64,000 nucleotides of DNA from Spizellomyces punctatus DAOM BR117 (GCF_000182565.1 NW_015971538.1:20713-84712); one strand, 5' to 3'. Positions 22,514 through 34,857 are shown, counted from the first letter of the stretch. Program-made: numbers and translations. The notes: generated by a model from the sequence alone, not told the origin.

Positions 22514-23536
22514 ATGCTCCTAAAATCTATAAAAAAGTTTTGTAAAAAGCTTCGTAAGAACGGGAAAGCACCTGTTACTGCTGGCAGTGTTCGTCCAGAC
22601 AGCGTTGTCATTCACGAAGATGCAGCCACTGCGTCGTATCGTCCGTCGTTTCTTTGGGAGTCCGATGACGATGTGCGCCACTCGATACAGGACAAGACGA
22701 AAGCAATACCAGGACAGGGCACTTCCAGACAAGAACCCAGAGGGAGCAACCGGACCAGTGACATGTTGAAATCCTCCTCTCAGACTGGCCGTTCGCATGA
22801 CTCTGTCAGACCCTCGTATTATGCGACACGCCCATCCATCGACTCTACCCGGTCAGCCACAGGACCTGGATTTTCGTTTTCAACGTTTACCCCAACTCCT
22901 ATTGACGCCCGTTGGACACGACGTTCCGCCGATATGCCGCGCGAGGTCCACCATCCCTTCCCTCCCCTGCCCCCATCAAAGCTGTCACCGCGACCCTCCT
23001 CCGTTACCTCCTCCACACACTCTTCATCCGTTTCCGCCCACCTTGACGCACAGATGCAAGCACTCAATGGCGTCTTTTCACGCATACGAGCCGCACAGGA
23101 TCTCAAAAAGGAGAACCTACAACGACGAGAACGCTCATCCTTTGATTTTCCCCGGCCCGGTGCCCTCACAGCATCGGTCCATGGAGCAGGCCGTGGATCA
23201 CAGGACACGTATGGATCCCTCAAAACGCAGACGGGGAGAATCTCCCAGGACACTCTATCAGCAACCCCATCGCGGTACGATGCCCCAAAAAGGTCCTTTG
23301 ATCAACCAAGACTGCAAGCACCGTACCTTCCTCCACCGACTCCCAAGAGTAGACCCATCATTGTCATTACACCAACACCGCCAGATCATGACGCTCGATC
23401 GACCGTGTCGCATTGTACGCATAAATCCAATCGGACAGATTCAGGCTTCCATCGAAGCGAATTGGAGTCTTTATACATAGATTTGAAGGATTTATCCTTG
23501 GATCAGTTGGTAGAAAAGTATGCGACCGTAACCTGA
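22514..23536 (+). CDS. Ser/Pro-rich, mostly disordered protein of unknown function
   Basis: Single exon, 340 residues from the ATG at 22514; an in-frame ATG at 22226 would give 436. I prefer 22514 because a CT-rich tract precedes it and the extra 96 residues look like leader. It opens with a strongly basic amphipathic stretch (LLKSIKKFCKKLRKNGK), which could bind membrane or RNA. A long Ser/Thr/Pro-rich region follows with repeated short motifs such as RPSYYATRPSIDSTRS. A helical patch (LDAQMQALNGVFSRIRAAQD) and a short acidic C-terminal helix (ELESLYIDLKDLSLDQLVEK) are the only parts that look folded. I do not recognise a family. Confidence 0.65.
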   Translation: MLLKSIKKFCKKLRKNGKAPVTAGSVRPDSVVIHEDAATASYRPSFLWESDDDVRHSIQDKTKAIPGQGTSRQEPRGSNRTSDMLKSSSQTGRSHDSVRPSYYATRPSIDSTRSATGPGFSFSTFTPTPIDARWTRRSADMPREVHHPFPPLPPSKLSPRPSSVTSSTHSSSVSAHLDAQMQALNGVFSRIRAAQDLKKENLQRRERSSFDFPRPGALTASVHGAGRGSQDTYGSLKTQTGRISQDTLSATPSRYDAPKRSFDQPRLQAPYLPPPTPKSRPIIVITPTPPDHDARSTVSHCTHKSNRTDSGFHRSELESLYIDLKDLSLDQLVEKYATVT

Positions 23537-25252
23537 ATTGATGAGCTGATCAGCAGTATCTTGCGTGGACGTAGAGTCCAAGCATACATGTTCGTAAAAG
23601 GAAGATAGACTGAGTCAATGGGCTTGGGATCCTTCTCTGCCGTTTTATCTTTTCCCTGTACATTTTATACTTGATTGTAATTGATATTTGGAATATGTCA
23701 CGGAGACCTTGGACTTTTTTTTTCATGACTATCGAAATGCCCAAGTGATCTATTACGATTGGCTTCTGTTACCCGTTTCCATACAGGATGAGAGTGGGAT
23801 CCACGTCGAGCATCCTGCAGAACACATATCTGGAAAAAGCAACACCAATATTTATATTTGGACGGTTTTGATGGCATGCCCTGTACAAGCCCGCCGTTGC
23901 CGTTCTCCCCTTTGAAAGCAATAACCTCATGTTGGTGAAACGCAAAGTGGAGAGCATTTGATAATGACTGAACGTCTCATACGGAACGAGCCATAGAGTA
24001 ACGCTTCAACAGGATGACCTCATCTCTGAAGAAATAAGTCATGACTTTCTCAACCTGGTTATTTCATGCTCGTAGCTGCTCATTCTCGCGCATAGCTAGC
24101 GCGCACAAACCACATCTCTCGAGGGGGATTTGAATACTGCCAATTACAGGGACTGCCAGACTTGTAGCTCTTAATTTCTTGATGGAAGTATCGACAGCAA
24201 TACAAAGGCTGTTCTGACATAGACTTGTAATCACAGTCGTTTGTTTATAGCAGTCATCCGTCATAGCGAGTTTCTGTTCCGCTGCGCCGACGGACCGCTC
24301 AAGTTGTCTCTGTGATTTCTGGTATCCTGCATCCTTGCGACAAGGGTGAGTCCAAATTTTGCTCTATGGTGACAAGTTCCACCTGATGCTTTATTCCATT
24401 GTTCAGCATTGAATTGACTCGGTGATCATGGACTGAAGATACAGCAATAGAACTCAAATAGTTGCTCCATCCCAGCTGGTCAATTCGTCTAATCCGAGAC
24501 ATCAAACTGATGGATAGCCCTTACTCGACCCGGACTCGCCATCTTACATCCTGGAAAAGGAAAACCAAAATCTTTCTAAAATCCCCCTTGACATTGTCTT
24601 CTTCTCTAATGGATGTGACAGTTGCTCGCATGCAAGGTAAAGTACTGGAAAATGGTCATCCACTTCATACCCGCATCGAACGAATATGTGCTCGCAGAGA
24701 GACGCAAGTGTCTTCCAAAAGGATTGATGCCTCCAGGTCCGAACCCAGACGTCCTCGTGTCGAGTACATAATAACAAGGAATAATGTGTGATACCTCTTA
24801 TGTACATTCATATGTTCTCGCAATTAAAACCTTTCTTATCATACTTGACTAGCAGCAAATAAACTGTAGGGTTTCTTGAACCATTGTTAGTACATTAACA
24901 AAATATATTAATCGGATGTGAACTTCAAGTGGGTCAATTCCCGCTTCTCCATCCTTGCCGGAACGATTCTGATGAGCAGCTTTATCAAGACATGACCCAG
25001 TAGATGCAGCTGAAAAACACTGACTCAATATAAGGGAGCGCTGCTAAAATACAAACATGCTTGACCTTGATTAGATTGCAATAAACATATCCGCTGTTGA
25101 GCAACAAAACGACCAGCAAACGCTTCTTCAGTCGACCAAATCTGTGGCGCATGTGGCGGATGATACGCGTACGTAAGGATCGTATCGCTCCTGCTTTTTT
25201 CCTTCCTTTCCCCCCATCAAGTTAGCGCTTTAACTTTTAGCGAACACGGAGA
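23537..25252. other. Intergenic, no gene seen
   Basis: 1.7 kb downstream of the Ser/Pro-rich gene. Short frames at 24064-24264 (-) and 24462-24791 (+) have no domain, no continuity and no codon bias. No tRNA-like B box was seen on either strand. Confidence 0.5.
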
Positions 25253-25260
25253 TATAAAAA
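25253..25260 (+). promoter_or_regulatory. TATA box of the 60-residue gene
   Basis: TATAAAAA, 100 nt upstream of the ATG at 25360. The region between is C/A-rich and lacks ATG triplets, as expected for a transcription-start and leader segment. Confidence 0.55.
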
Positions 25261-25359
25261 CCCCTCGTCTCTACAACATACCAAAAGAGTCTACACCCCC
25301 ATTACCACACCAAATTATCTAACCCTACGGACAAGCAAAAGCCTATTACCAGTGCTACT

Positions 25360-25542
25360 ATGAGGATTTTGCTTCCCTTTGCTCCATTCGGATCTCTTAC
25401 ACGAGTACCTATTACCCCACGCATTGTACCAATACCTAAAAGAAATGAGCAGAGTGTCGGGAGGGTATGGAGGGGGTGGGGTGTAGCGGCGTTGATCGTT
25501 GGGTGTGGGATGGGGGTAAAGTACTATAGGGAGATGGAATAG
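25360..25542 (+). CDS. Small single-span protein, probably mitochondrial
   Basis: Uninterrupted 60-codon frame. The first ~35 residues contain Arg, Lys, Ser and Pro but no acidic residue until NEQ, which fits a mitochondrial presequence (MRILLPFAPFGSLTRV, then PRIVPIPKR). One short hydrophobic helix follows (WGVAALIVGCGMGVKYY) with an acidic end (REME). This layout resembles the small accessory subunits of respiratory complexes or ATP synthase, but I cannot match it to a named one. Support for being real: a TATA box 100 nt upstream, no upstream ATG in between, and a composition unlike the flanks. A short chance frame is the alternative. Confidence 0.5.
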   Translation: MRILLPFAPFGSLTRVPITPRIVPIPKRNEQSVGRVWRGWGVAALIVGCGMGVKYYREME

Positions 25543-26610
25543 ATACGGCGATGATTGTTGGGTATGGTGATCTGGCAGGTGGTGGGATTGTAAATTGATA
25601 GGATAGCGTTGGGGGAGTGTGTGGCAAATAGGAATGAAATGGATTATAGGGGGATGATTTTGTAACTTTTGCAAATCGTAAATAGAAAAGTGGATAGGTT
25701 GCTCTAGTACGACATCACTATGGGTGGCCCGTCATCACAAATGTGATAATACATTGGCACCAACAAGGCAAAACACAAAAAGAACTACTTTGGCCAAAAT
25801 CAATGTGAAAAAATCCGATTTCATTGTTAGTGAAAAACGTATACCACATAACATTGAGAAGCGCCCAACAAGACAAAAAGGAGCTGGAGCACTGTCAAAA
25901 TACTACAGCGCAAGTCCGAGTCCAATTCAAATGCTTCATCTTAATGATATTGAACAATATCTTAAAGGATCCGTCTGATAAGCATATTATCCATCCCATG
26001 CAAGAAAATGGCGAGGCACTTCAAATGGTACTATCCATTATACGGAATATTTGGTGGGGTGTGATAGATTTTCCAAAATGCAATATCCCAAAGAATCTCA
26101 ATCCCGTTACGAATTAAAAGACTAAGCAAAAGGTGTATGGTTGTCATTCATGGCAAGGTTATGATCGGGTCCATAGATGCGTATCCAAAAATGTAAGAGA
26201 AAAGGAAAAAAGCAATGCAAGCTAGACCCCCATCCGAAATACATCAATTTCTCCATATACTCTTAGCCCAGTAGTTTAACTTTTTATCACATCCATAAAA
26301 GAATGTGCGTACTGCAACATCCAAAAAAGTTCTTATCGTACACAAGTCTAAAAGATATGCATGCGGGAATATACCATCATTGAAAAAGCCAAGATACAGA
26401 CACATACGACTACATACAACCACCATACATACGTACATACAAGAAAAAAATATACCACCGATATCCTCATCTAAAAGAAGAAAAAAACATGCACATACAC
26501 AAACAATCAAAAAAAATGCGACACCAAAAAAAACAACTAAAAAATACTAAAATGCAAAAAACCGACCCACTTTTGCAAAAAACTAAACCCTTCTATCATA
26601 CTCTACGCTT
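25543..26610. other. Intergenic, no gene seen
   Basis: 1.07 kb of A-rich DNA between the small gene (+) and the end of the TBC gene (-). A-runs and AAAACA motifs dominate 26430-26570. Several short frames exist but none shows protein features. Confidence 0.5.
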
Positions 26611-29411
26611 TCATCCCCAAACCCTCTTGACCCCTTTCAAAATCCTCTCACCATCAACAGTAACAACTTGCTCACACCTCAAAATATGCAAGATAGCCTC
26701 CCGCCCATAAGACATTAACAAACTCTCAAGCCCCATGAGCACACCCACAGAGATTTTAGAGAGCCCCTCAGAGCCTCCCAACGCAACAAAATCCCAAATC
26801 CTGCACACGGTACCGAAATCAAGGACGCCTTCCCAGCGTTTATGCGGGCCTATTGAGTCGGATCGGTGCCGGCGGATAGGAGGGTCCATGGAACATTGAC
26901 TGAGAAAGAGGGTACGGTACCATTGTGGGAGATAATCGCTCGTCTCGATGCCTAATTGACGGAAATGAGTCCAGAGTTTCGGGAGGTGTGTTCGAAAGAG
27001 GTGATCGTGGGCGGTTGTCAGTGGGGTTGTTGTGTAGTTTAGACGGAGGTTGTAGTGTGCGGTGGGGGCGGTGTGGAAGAGGTGAATGAGGGTAATAAAC
27101 GCCCGCTGCACAAAAAGTTCAATACCCAATTCAGAGAGACACAAAATCGACGTGGATGAAAACTGTACCTCTTCTTCCATGACTGTCAACAACATGGCAC
27201 ACACGCAGTTGATACCTTCCACAAACCCAAGTTCGGGATCATAGAGTGAATAAGCTTTCAATAATCTAGTTAAAGCCGTTTGTCTGGAACACACATAGAA
27301 TGGATAAATACCCAACATCGAGGAAACAAATGTAAAACAAATTTGAGAGCCGTACCCAGGTCCTTGTCGCTGCATAAACCATATATGGTTCCCAAAGGTT
27401 TTGGAAACAGATAAAAGAATATCTGTGTCGTGGGCTGAGGGTTGGGTTTGGAATTCCTAAAGGAAGATCCAATCAGTACAAACTGCATCCAACCAACAAA
27501 AATATGGTCGAGAAGGGATGGTTAGAGGTGGTAACCAACTTACATGGTACTTTTCAATGAAATCCGCTTCAGCCATGCCAATCTGGTCGGGCGTCATGCG
27601 ATCGTAAAGTCCACTCGTCCCCGTAATAAGATGGTACCAGACATGACCACGCCAGAGTTGGGGCACGCCCTTGAAAAGTCGAGAAAAAAACTGTATACTA
27701 CAATCAATACCCACACAATAACAATACCGCAAAAGCAGTCACAAAAACCCACCTTTCCATTCTTGTTGAACGAAAACAATGGGGAAATGGCCACCTTGTT
27801 TGGTACACTCGCTCCTTCAGCAGACAACATCCTCGGCGTTCCACTCGCCTCCCTGGCCCTTTTATCCGCCTCCATAACAGCAGGATGAACAGAAACCTCA
27901 ATAGCCATTCCCCGCCACTTGCGACACCGCTGCTTTTCCGTTTTCAAAAAAGCCGCTTCGGAGAGTTTATCACCTCGTGTCTTATCATCATTGAACACGA
28001 CGAATCCGTACATATCCGCTCTAGAGTACAACTCATCAACAAATTCGAAAAACATGTCGCTGGATTTACGAGAGGAGGCCTCGAGGGATTTACGAGGACG
28101 GTCGCGGCTCGGAGATCGGAATCGGCTTGAAAAGTGTGAACTGGAGCGACCGGAGCGTTGGCTCTTGCTTCGGGTGGGTGGGCGGTCTAAGACGTCAATG
28201 GATTTACGTGGGGGGGAGGGTGAAGAAGGCGGTGTGAGATGATCGCGGAATCGGTATTTGACAGACGGGGTCAGGGATGACCGCGTCGAGCCAGTTGACA
28301 AGGATCCAGTACTCGTCTGACGAGCAAATTGGGAAAAGATCGGTGGCTGCCCTTCAGCGGCGGGTGCGGCCGCTTCGGTGCGCACTGGTGTACGCGGAAA
28401 GGTATGTAGCGGAGTCGGTACGGTAGTAGTGGTGGGTGAGGTCGGCACATGCAGACTCCGGGTATTCCCTCGTGATTGTACAGGCTTTTCATTTGATGAC
28501 GATGACTCGGGTATTGAAAAAGATAGAGGTTTAGGAGATCGACTGGGAGAAGTTTGGAGTATCCCGGTGGATTCAACGGGTCGGGTAGGTTGCGTTGGAG
28601 ATTTCCAAAGACCCGGCATGACACGTCCAAAGAACCCTGGCTTCCCTCCTCCTTCCAAGGTTTTCCGGGGTGGCAGAGTCTTTTTGTCTTGATTTCCATC
28701 AAAGGACGGTCCTGTCTCATCAAATCGCGGTAATGGGCGCCCTTGTCTCGTTGACGGCCCCGTTCTGTCCAACCCACCTCCCATGACCCGCCCACCACTC
28801 GATGGAGACCCCCCTCGATCCCATTCCACACTTCCAAACACCTTTTCAGCAAACTTGCGCCCAGCAGTATCCGGATCATCCGAAAAATCTGAAAACTGAA
28901 CTTTATCTATACGCGATATTATATCATCAAATCCCAATCCAGCCGTCAAGGACCCCAACGTCAACCGATGGTCCTCCAACTCTTGTTTTCGTGTCGCTTT
29001 AACCTGTGGAAGGGATGAGCTACCTTCATACGACCGCCATTGTCTTGGGCCAGTAGCCTTCGTCGGAGGCCGTCGCCCAAACCCAACCGTCTCACCCCTC
29101 TCAAAAGGTTTGAACTCGGTAGACGCTATGCCCCTTACACCCGAATCCGTCCGTTTGCGTGACGCATCATCGTCCTTGTGGTCCACCTCCACCGACCGTA
29201 AAGACGGAACCGTTGATTTCCATTCCTCAATCTTGTCCACCAGGGCAGGCGACGGGAGTGGTATACGACCCATGGTGTCAGTGTCTTGAATGTGAATGGG
29301 GATACGGGGACTGCGTTGGTATTGGCTGGCTCTGGTATGTTCTTGAAGACGTTGTTCGGGGAGGGACGCCGTTCGAGAGGGTGCAGATGGGAGAACGGCG
29401 CCGTTTGTCAT
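26611..29411 (-). CDS. TBC (Rab-GAP-like) domain protein with both catalytic fingers substituted
   Basis: Five exons: 29411-27753, 27690-27544, 27456-27356, 27283-27169 and 27105-26611, 838 residues. The first ~500 residues are Ser/Pro/Arg-rich and disordered (SRFRSPSRDRPRKSLEASS). The TBC domain starts near residue 530: EKQRCRKWRGMAIE, LFKGVPQLWRGHVWYHLITG, GQTALTRLLKAYSLYDPELG and a C-terminal half with GIETSDYLPQWYRTLF. TBC proteins stimulate Rab GTPases through an Arg in IxxDxxR and a Gln in YxQ; here these read ILLSVSK and FVEG, so both fingers are missing. Expect a Rab-binding pseudo-GAP or an atypical mechanism. The intron at 27106-27168 is 63 nt, in frame, and only recognisable from the family pattern. 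A CT-rich leader precedes the ATG. Confidence 0.87.
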
Positions 29412-30999
29412 GAGACGTCAAAAAAGAAATGAAAAAAAAAGGTTGGGCGCTTTCTATGTGAACGGGAGGCGAAAGAACTTTCTGCGATACAAGTCTGTCA
29501 GTGTTTATCGAGTTGCAACTTGCCAACCTTGATTGCATGCTGCTAGTAATTCCAACACAAAAAGAGCGCCGCCAAACTCACCTTCGCCTCTAGCCTTTAA
29601 GCACTGAATGCCCAGTGGTAAACAGCTTCCCTACACCGTCCCACTCTTGTAAAGAATAAAGGAAAATATAGACCAAGCGAAGAGCAAGTCCAAGAAGAGA
29701 TTGCGGATGGAAATGAAAATAATAATGTCCAAAAGAAATACCGCCGCCGAGCCGTTAACTTTCAAACCCGCATGGGGGGTTGTTCGCGGTGCAACAAAAA
29801 CTAAAATCAAGTCTTGCTTTTGCTGTCTTGCTTTACAAGAAACAACACACACACAAGTAAGGCACATACGCAAGCCAAAGCAAGCAAGGAAACCCCCAAA
29901 AAGCTGTTGAAAAGCGCAAATAAAAAAAAAAAAAAAAGAACACTATAAAGTGTGCTCAAGAACACTTGCGAGACGCGAACGGTTGAAACTGCCCAAAGGG
30001 AGTGATAAACGCTCTCTTTGTTACAGCCCTCTTAACAAACAAAAGGAACCTACTTTTTAAGCAAAAAAGAAACCCAACTCTTTACAGCACACACTTTTGG
30101 CGACCGATGCACCAGCAAATCATTCAGTTTATCCGTTTTGAACGGCTTTATGTTTATTGTTTCATCGTCATCCAACCATCCTGATCATCCAGGAGACTCC
30201 ATGAGCCGCCTACTACGGGAGGGCTGAGGAAAAAGCTGTCAGAGAACTTTGTACTGGATGGTTGTTGGTAAAAAAGACGTAGTTGTCACAAGTTGGCGGG
30301 CATATCCATCAGTGAAAAACGCCTTTGGCAAATCCTCCACAGAAAACCACCTTTTGTTTATCTCATGCGAGAGCATAACGCTACCGCTTTCGGGAGTAAT
30401 CTGCTAGAATGTGAGCTCTAAAGGAATGAAAAACGCTTGCTTCGGGCCACCAACAACCGCAACATTCACAAATGCCAGCCTCTCAGCACAAGGATGTCCG
30501 CCACTGACCATTCCTACAAACATAAACCAAATGGTTTCATACTCTATCTTGAATGTAAGGTAAACAAACGGTTATCATCGCCCAAAAGTGGTCCTACATA
30601 TCGACATCTGGCTGAAATAACAACATTTCTCAGCATTTCATAGAATCGCTCATTAACATTGCAGGCAAAAAACATGGTCATCAAAGAAAAGCATGTCTGC
30701 CCACGTCATGCACAACAAGCATAAACCTCTATAAGACCATGAAAAACAGCACACAATCAAACAAACATTAAAGGCCAAAACATCAAGACACATTCTACAC
30801 ATGTCCCCAATTTTCATTTTCCAAAAAAAAAAAAAAAAAAAAAGATATACCGTCATCATCATCAACATCATGACACTACAAATGACATGGACAAATAAAA
30901 TGCAAGAAAAAAAAACGAACCCAAATCACATACACCTCTCTATACAAAAGACACATCTAACCTCCCACAACATCACACAAAAGACCAAGAACCACCAAC
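29412..30999. other. Intergenic, no gene seen
   Basis: 1.6 kb between the TBC gene start and the vasculin-like gene end, both on the minus strand. It should hold the TBC promoter. A-runs at 29921-29938 and 30823-30843. No supportable reading frame. Confidence 0.5.
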
Positions 31000-32795
31000 C
31001 TAACAGGTTCCAACGCGAAACACCTCCCACCGCTCAAAAAACTCTTTTTTTTCCTCCTCAGTAATCACAAACTCACTCTCATCGACTCCTTCATCATAGT
31101 AATCTCGTTTATCCCATCCAAGTGTCCGAAGAAACTGTTCCTCCTTCTCAAGAGACGCAGAATACTGGAACGTGGACGAGTAGACATCGTCTTTGGCGGA
31201 ATAAGTGGGCGTCGAGGGGATCGAGGTCGGTGTCGTGCTGCGAGAAGAGGGGGTAGAGAGGGGTGGGAGAGTCGAGGGGATAGGATCGAGAGGGAAAATA
31301 TCATCATCATGGTCGTCGACAGGGTTGGACGTGTCCGAGAAATCTTCATCGGCAACCAGACTCGTGCGACGGGAACTGGAGGTACTGGATCCGCTACTGT
31401 CGTCCACGGGTTGGGGAAAGGAGCCCTTGGTCCGCGGAGAGGCTTTCATACTGCTGCGGAGTTTTGGGCGGTTGGAAATCATGACAGGCGGAGAGGTAAA
31501 ATTGGGTTTCGCCACTGAACGTGTGGGCATGGCCTTGGAGTAAGTGGCGGCACGTGCAATGGGGGGAATCTTGCCAACAGACTTGGACCGTTCGCGGAGG
31601 GAAATGGATTTGCCGTGGAGCTTGGGTTTATCGAGTTTGGGAATGAGAGCTTTGAGGCGGGCAATTTCGGCAGCTTCATCGTCGTCAGGGATTTCATTGT
31701 CTCCTTCGCTTCTGGATCCATTGTTTTGAGGAGGAGCAGCGACAATGGAGACAACGTCCGGTTTGCCCCATGCAACGCGCGGCTTGGAGGGGGCGACAAC
31801 GGGAGCGTTCTTGACGGCGGGCCCCGGTGCATTTCCAAGAGAAGGCTAAAACAAAAAAAAATGTCAATATGATAAACATATACTCGGGACGTCATCAAAA
31901 GTGAATAATTGTTGGTATCACGGCAAAGACTTACAAAGTTGTTCTCAAACGACACAGGTTCGACAATTTCTGTTTCCGCCGGTTCGGGGAACGTGGGTCG
32001 ACCTTCAGACGACGGAGATGTGACCAAGGGCTTAAAAGCTCCAAGTGTGGATGAATTCAACTGAGGCCAGGGTTGCTGGCGTGCGGGTGCCGGTGCCGGT
32101 GCAGGAGCAGGCACTGAAGCAGGAGCACGCCAGGCTGGCGCCACGATCCCATTTTGAGACGTGTGCCGCTCACGACGTTCACCGCGGCGTCCCTGGTGAA
32201 AGCCCGGATGGGCGGCCGAAGCCGACGGATGGGCAGGCGCAGCACCCCATACATTTCCATTGCCGTTCGTTCCCTGAACGGGGGATCCACCCCAAGCACC
32301 CGAGGTGCCATTCGTTCCGTTAGTCGTTCCCGAATTCGTCCCCTGAAGGATTCCCTGATGGGATCCCTGTAGACTTGAACCTCCCCACGCACTCGCATTT
32401 CCATTGCCGTTGGTTCCTGTTACCGGCCCCCAAACATTCGAACTCGAGTGACCATTCCCCCACGCAGATGAATTTCCATTGCTAGTAGGCAAATATCCAT
32501 TGCCGTTTGTACCTGCAGTCTGCCCATTTGTCATTGTCGTAGTCGTCGTAGTGCTAGTAACTCGTCCCATGGCACCGCCGGGACCCAACACCAGGTCCTT
32601 TGTCCCAAATGAACCCAGAGCCGAGGAAGCGCTAGCTGTCCTCGGCCGCGCCTGACTATTGTGATGCGAGCGTAGTTGCTGTTGTTGTTGGATTCCGCTC
32701 CCACCACTGTGGGTAGCTGTGCGCGGTCGAGGTCCCTGCATCAGAGATGGCTGGGTGTTTGAGGACGACCACCTCGGGACAAAGGCCTTGTCCAT
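31000..32795 (-). CDS. Vasculin-like (GC-rich-promoter-binding-protein-like) protein
   Basis: Two exons, 32795-31935 and 31845-31000, 568 residues; the intron begins GTAAGT, ends TTTTAG and keeps phase 0. It opens MDKAFVPRWSSSN, a start like that of vasculin-type proteins. Residues ~20-230 are low complexity: a QQQQQ run and many NGNG/TNG and SAWG/VWG units, then Ala-Pro repeats. The C-terminus carries the recognisable part: SASLEKEEQFLRTLGWDKRD, then ITEEEKKEFFERWE, matching the end of the vasculin domain (LEAEERLLREMGW type). Animal vasculin/GPBP1 proteins regulate transcription from GC-rich promoters; whether a fungal relative does so is inference. Mostly disordered, probably nuclear. Confidence 0.75.
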
Positions 32796-33245
32796 GCTTT
32801 TGCGTTTGACACACACACACAACCACCACAGGCTCGCGAGCGGAGGGGTGGTTCACCGAGGTCCCTAACGGCGTGCCGAGGAAAAGGTGAGGGGAACCGC
32901 ACGCAAGCCAAAAGTGCCCCACTGTCCAAAAAAGTCCCAAAAGTGCACCAACAGCGTTCGAACGGTTTCAAAGGGGTATAACGAGGTATGTGAGAGGTAG
33001 CGGTTATACTAGTGTCCTTTCCAGTAGAGAGTTGCAAGGCAAACGAGCGGGCAAACAAGGGACACACGCAGAGAGAAAGGACAGGAGACCGCAACAAAGT
33101 AAGAGAGCGCAAGTGAGACCGAGAGAGGATACAATGTGATGGGCGCAGGGAAAGGCGAGAGTCCAAGGGAAGCTCCTCCAAAAGCTCAAGCAGAAAGGCG
33201 AGGAGGATAAAGTGTGCGTAAGACCGTTCAAAGCAAGCAAACAAA

Positions 33246-33276
<31 letters not shown>

Positions 33277-34784
33277 AAGGGAACTTGTCCAACTGTCAAG
33301 AGGTGGCAGGAAACAGGGCTGTTTCGCAGTTACGAGTGCGCAGTTGCGGGGTGTGGTAACGTTTGTTGCAAACGTGGAATGTACTCGAGGGTTGAAAGAA
33401 AGCTAAAGTGTCAATTGCAGAGAGGTGTAAAAGGACGACGACGACGACAATAAAAAAAAAAAAAGGGACAACGACGACGAACAACTCAAAAGAAGAAGAA
33501 GACGGAAGAAGGGCAGAACACGTGTGTGGCAAGACGGAAGGCGTCACTCCAAAAAAGAAACAAAAAAAAAAAATAGTAAGAGAATTCAACAACGGAGCGA
33601 TAATGGGAATGAAGGGCGAGAGCGATGAATGAAAAAAGCGAGGTAGCCAAAAGAAGATGTCGTCGTCGGTTGAAATGCAAGTAAGTCGTTCAGTTCTCGT
33701 TGAGCCTGATACCACACACAAAGACGAGTTGGCAAGTTCTTTCTGCAAGTGTGTGATATCTTGTTCTTGTTGCGCTCTTTTTTCAATGGGAGGGATTCCA
33801 AGTCCTTTTTCACAAACTTGCTCTTGTAAAAAACGTGAAATGAATTGCCAAAATGCTTGTAAACCCCGTAGGAAATGTCCTTGTCCCCACCAACTCTTTT
33901 TCCCCACTATTTTGTCTCACTTACAAAGTCACAACGCCTCTTGTCTTGTCACGTGAATGCTATGGGGATTTCACACTTTCAAGGCTTTTCAACGAGAGAT
34001 GATTTATGCAAGAGATATTGGAGACAAAGAACAATGTATAGTGATGGGACATGAAGGAGCGTTTTGCTATGTGCATTGCAACTGGCGAGGAAAGAGAGCG
34101 TTGACTATTGGATTACCCACTTGGAGCAAGAAATTCTTTGTCTCATGAGATGCAACTCTTTTTTACTGGTATGATCCACATTATGCATTAAAGAGTCGTA
34201 ATGCAAATGCATCAAAAGAGCAGAATTCGGCATGTGCCGGGTATACGTCTAGGAGCCAGAGCGGAATGGCAACTCTACGAATCGTAAACTGTACCCTGCT
34301 TCCAATTCCAAGTGTGCGCACATCAAAAGTGTTCAAAATCATCCCTTTTGCCTTGTAGCCCCCACTCCCTCCAACTCTTTGCAAAACGCTCTACAAAAAA
34401 GGTTCCTTGGAGGGCAAAACACACACACACACTCAAAGAAAGGAGACAAAAAACCCCGGAAACTCTCCCCCAAATGCACTAATTAACGCTTGTTTCTCCG
34501 TTCGCTTAGCTGCGTGCCTCTCCTCCTTTTAATCCCTTCTTGTTCGGACACTCTCGGACAACAATCATGAACACCTTTTCTCCTCCGTTTTTTTTTTTTT
34601 ATAAAACTCCTTGCAATTGATAACACTGCAACTCCCCCATAAAAAAGACCCCCAATTTTCAGCCTTGAACTCTCCAAGCGCGCTTATATCCCTCGTTTAT
34701 TTTCTTTGCCAGGTGATCGAGGTCTTTCTTAAAAGTAAACGCAAAACGTCATTGAGGATTGTTTGGCCCGCGTCTCTCTTGTAT
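32796..34784. other. Divergent intergenic region between vasculin-like and glycogenin genes
   Basis: Long promoter region with short repeats: CA at 32808-32820, GT at 33246-33272, CGA/GAC near 33437-33447. Open frames here are artefacts of these repeats and lack domains. Together with 34785-35250 this makes a 2.45 kb shared upstream region. Confidence 0.5.
33246..33272. repeat. (GT)n microsatellite
   Basis: About 13 uninterrupted GT units, about 450 bp upstream of the vasculin-like start codon. Confidence 0.95.
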
Positions 34785-34792
34785 TATATAAA
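34785..34792 (+). promoter_or_regulatory. Candidate TATA box upstream of glycogenin
   Basis: TATATAAA, followed by a T-rich stretch. It is 466 nt from the glycogenin ATG, which is far unless the leader is interrupted by the intron proposed at 34858-35167. Confidence 0.4.
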
Positions 34793-34857
34793 GGGCTCCC
34801 TTCTTGACGAGGACGCTTAGAGTCGCATATATTTTATTTTTTTTTTTGTGTTGAAAG

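Noticed and set aside
28271-28879. 202-residue minus-strand frame in the TBC gene
   Set aside because: Shifted frame of the Ser/Pro/Arg-rich first exon, which reads better in the frame continuing to the TBC domain.
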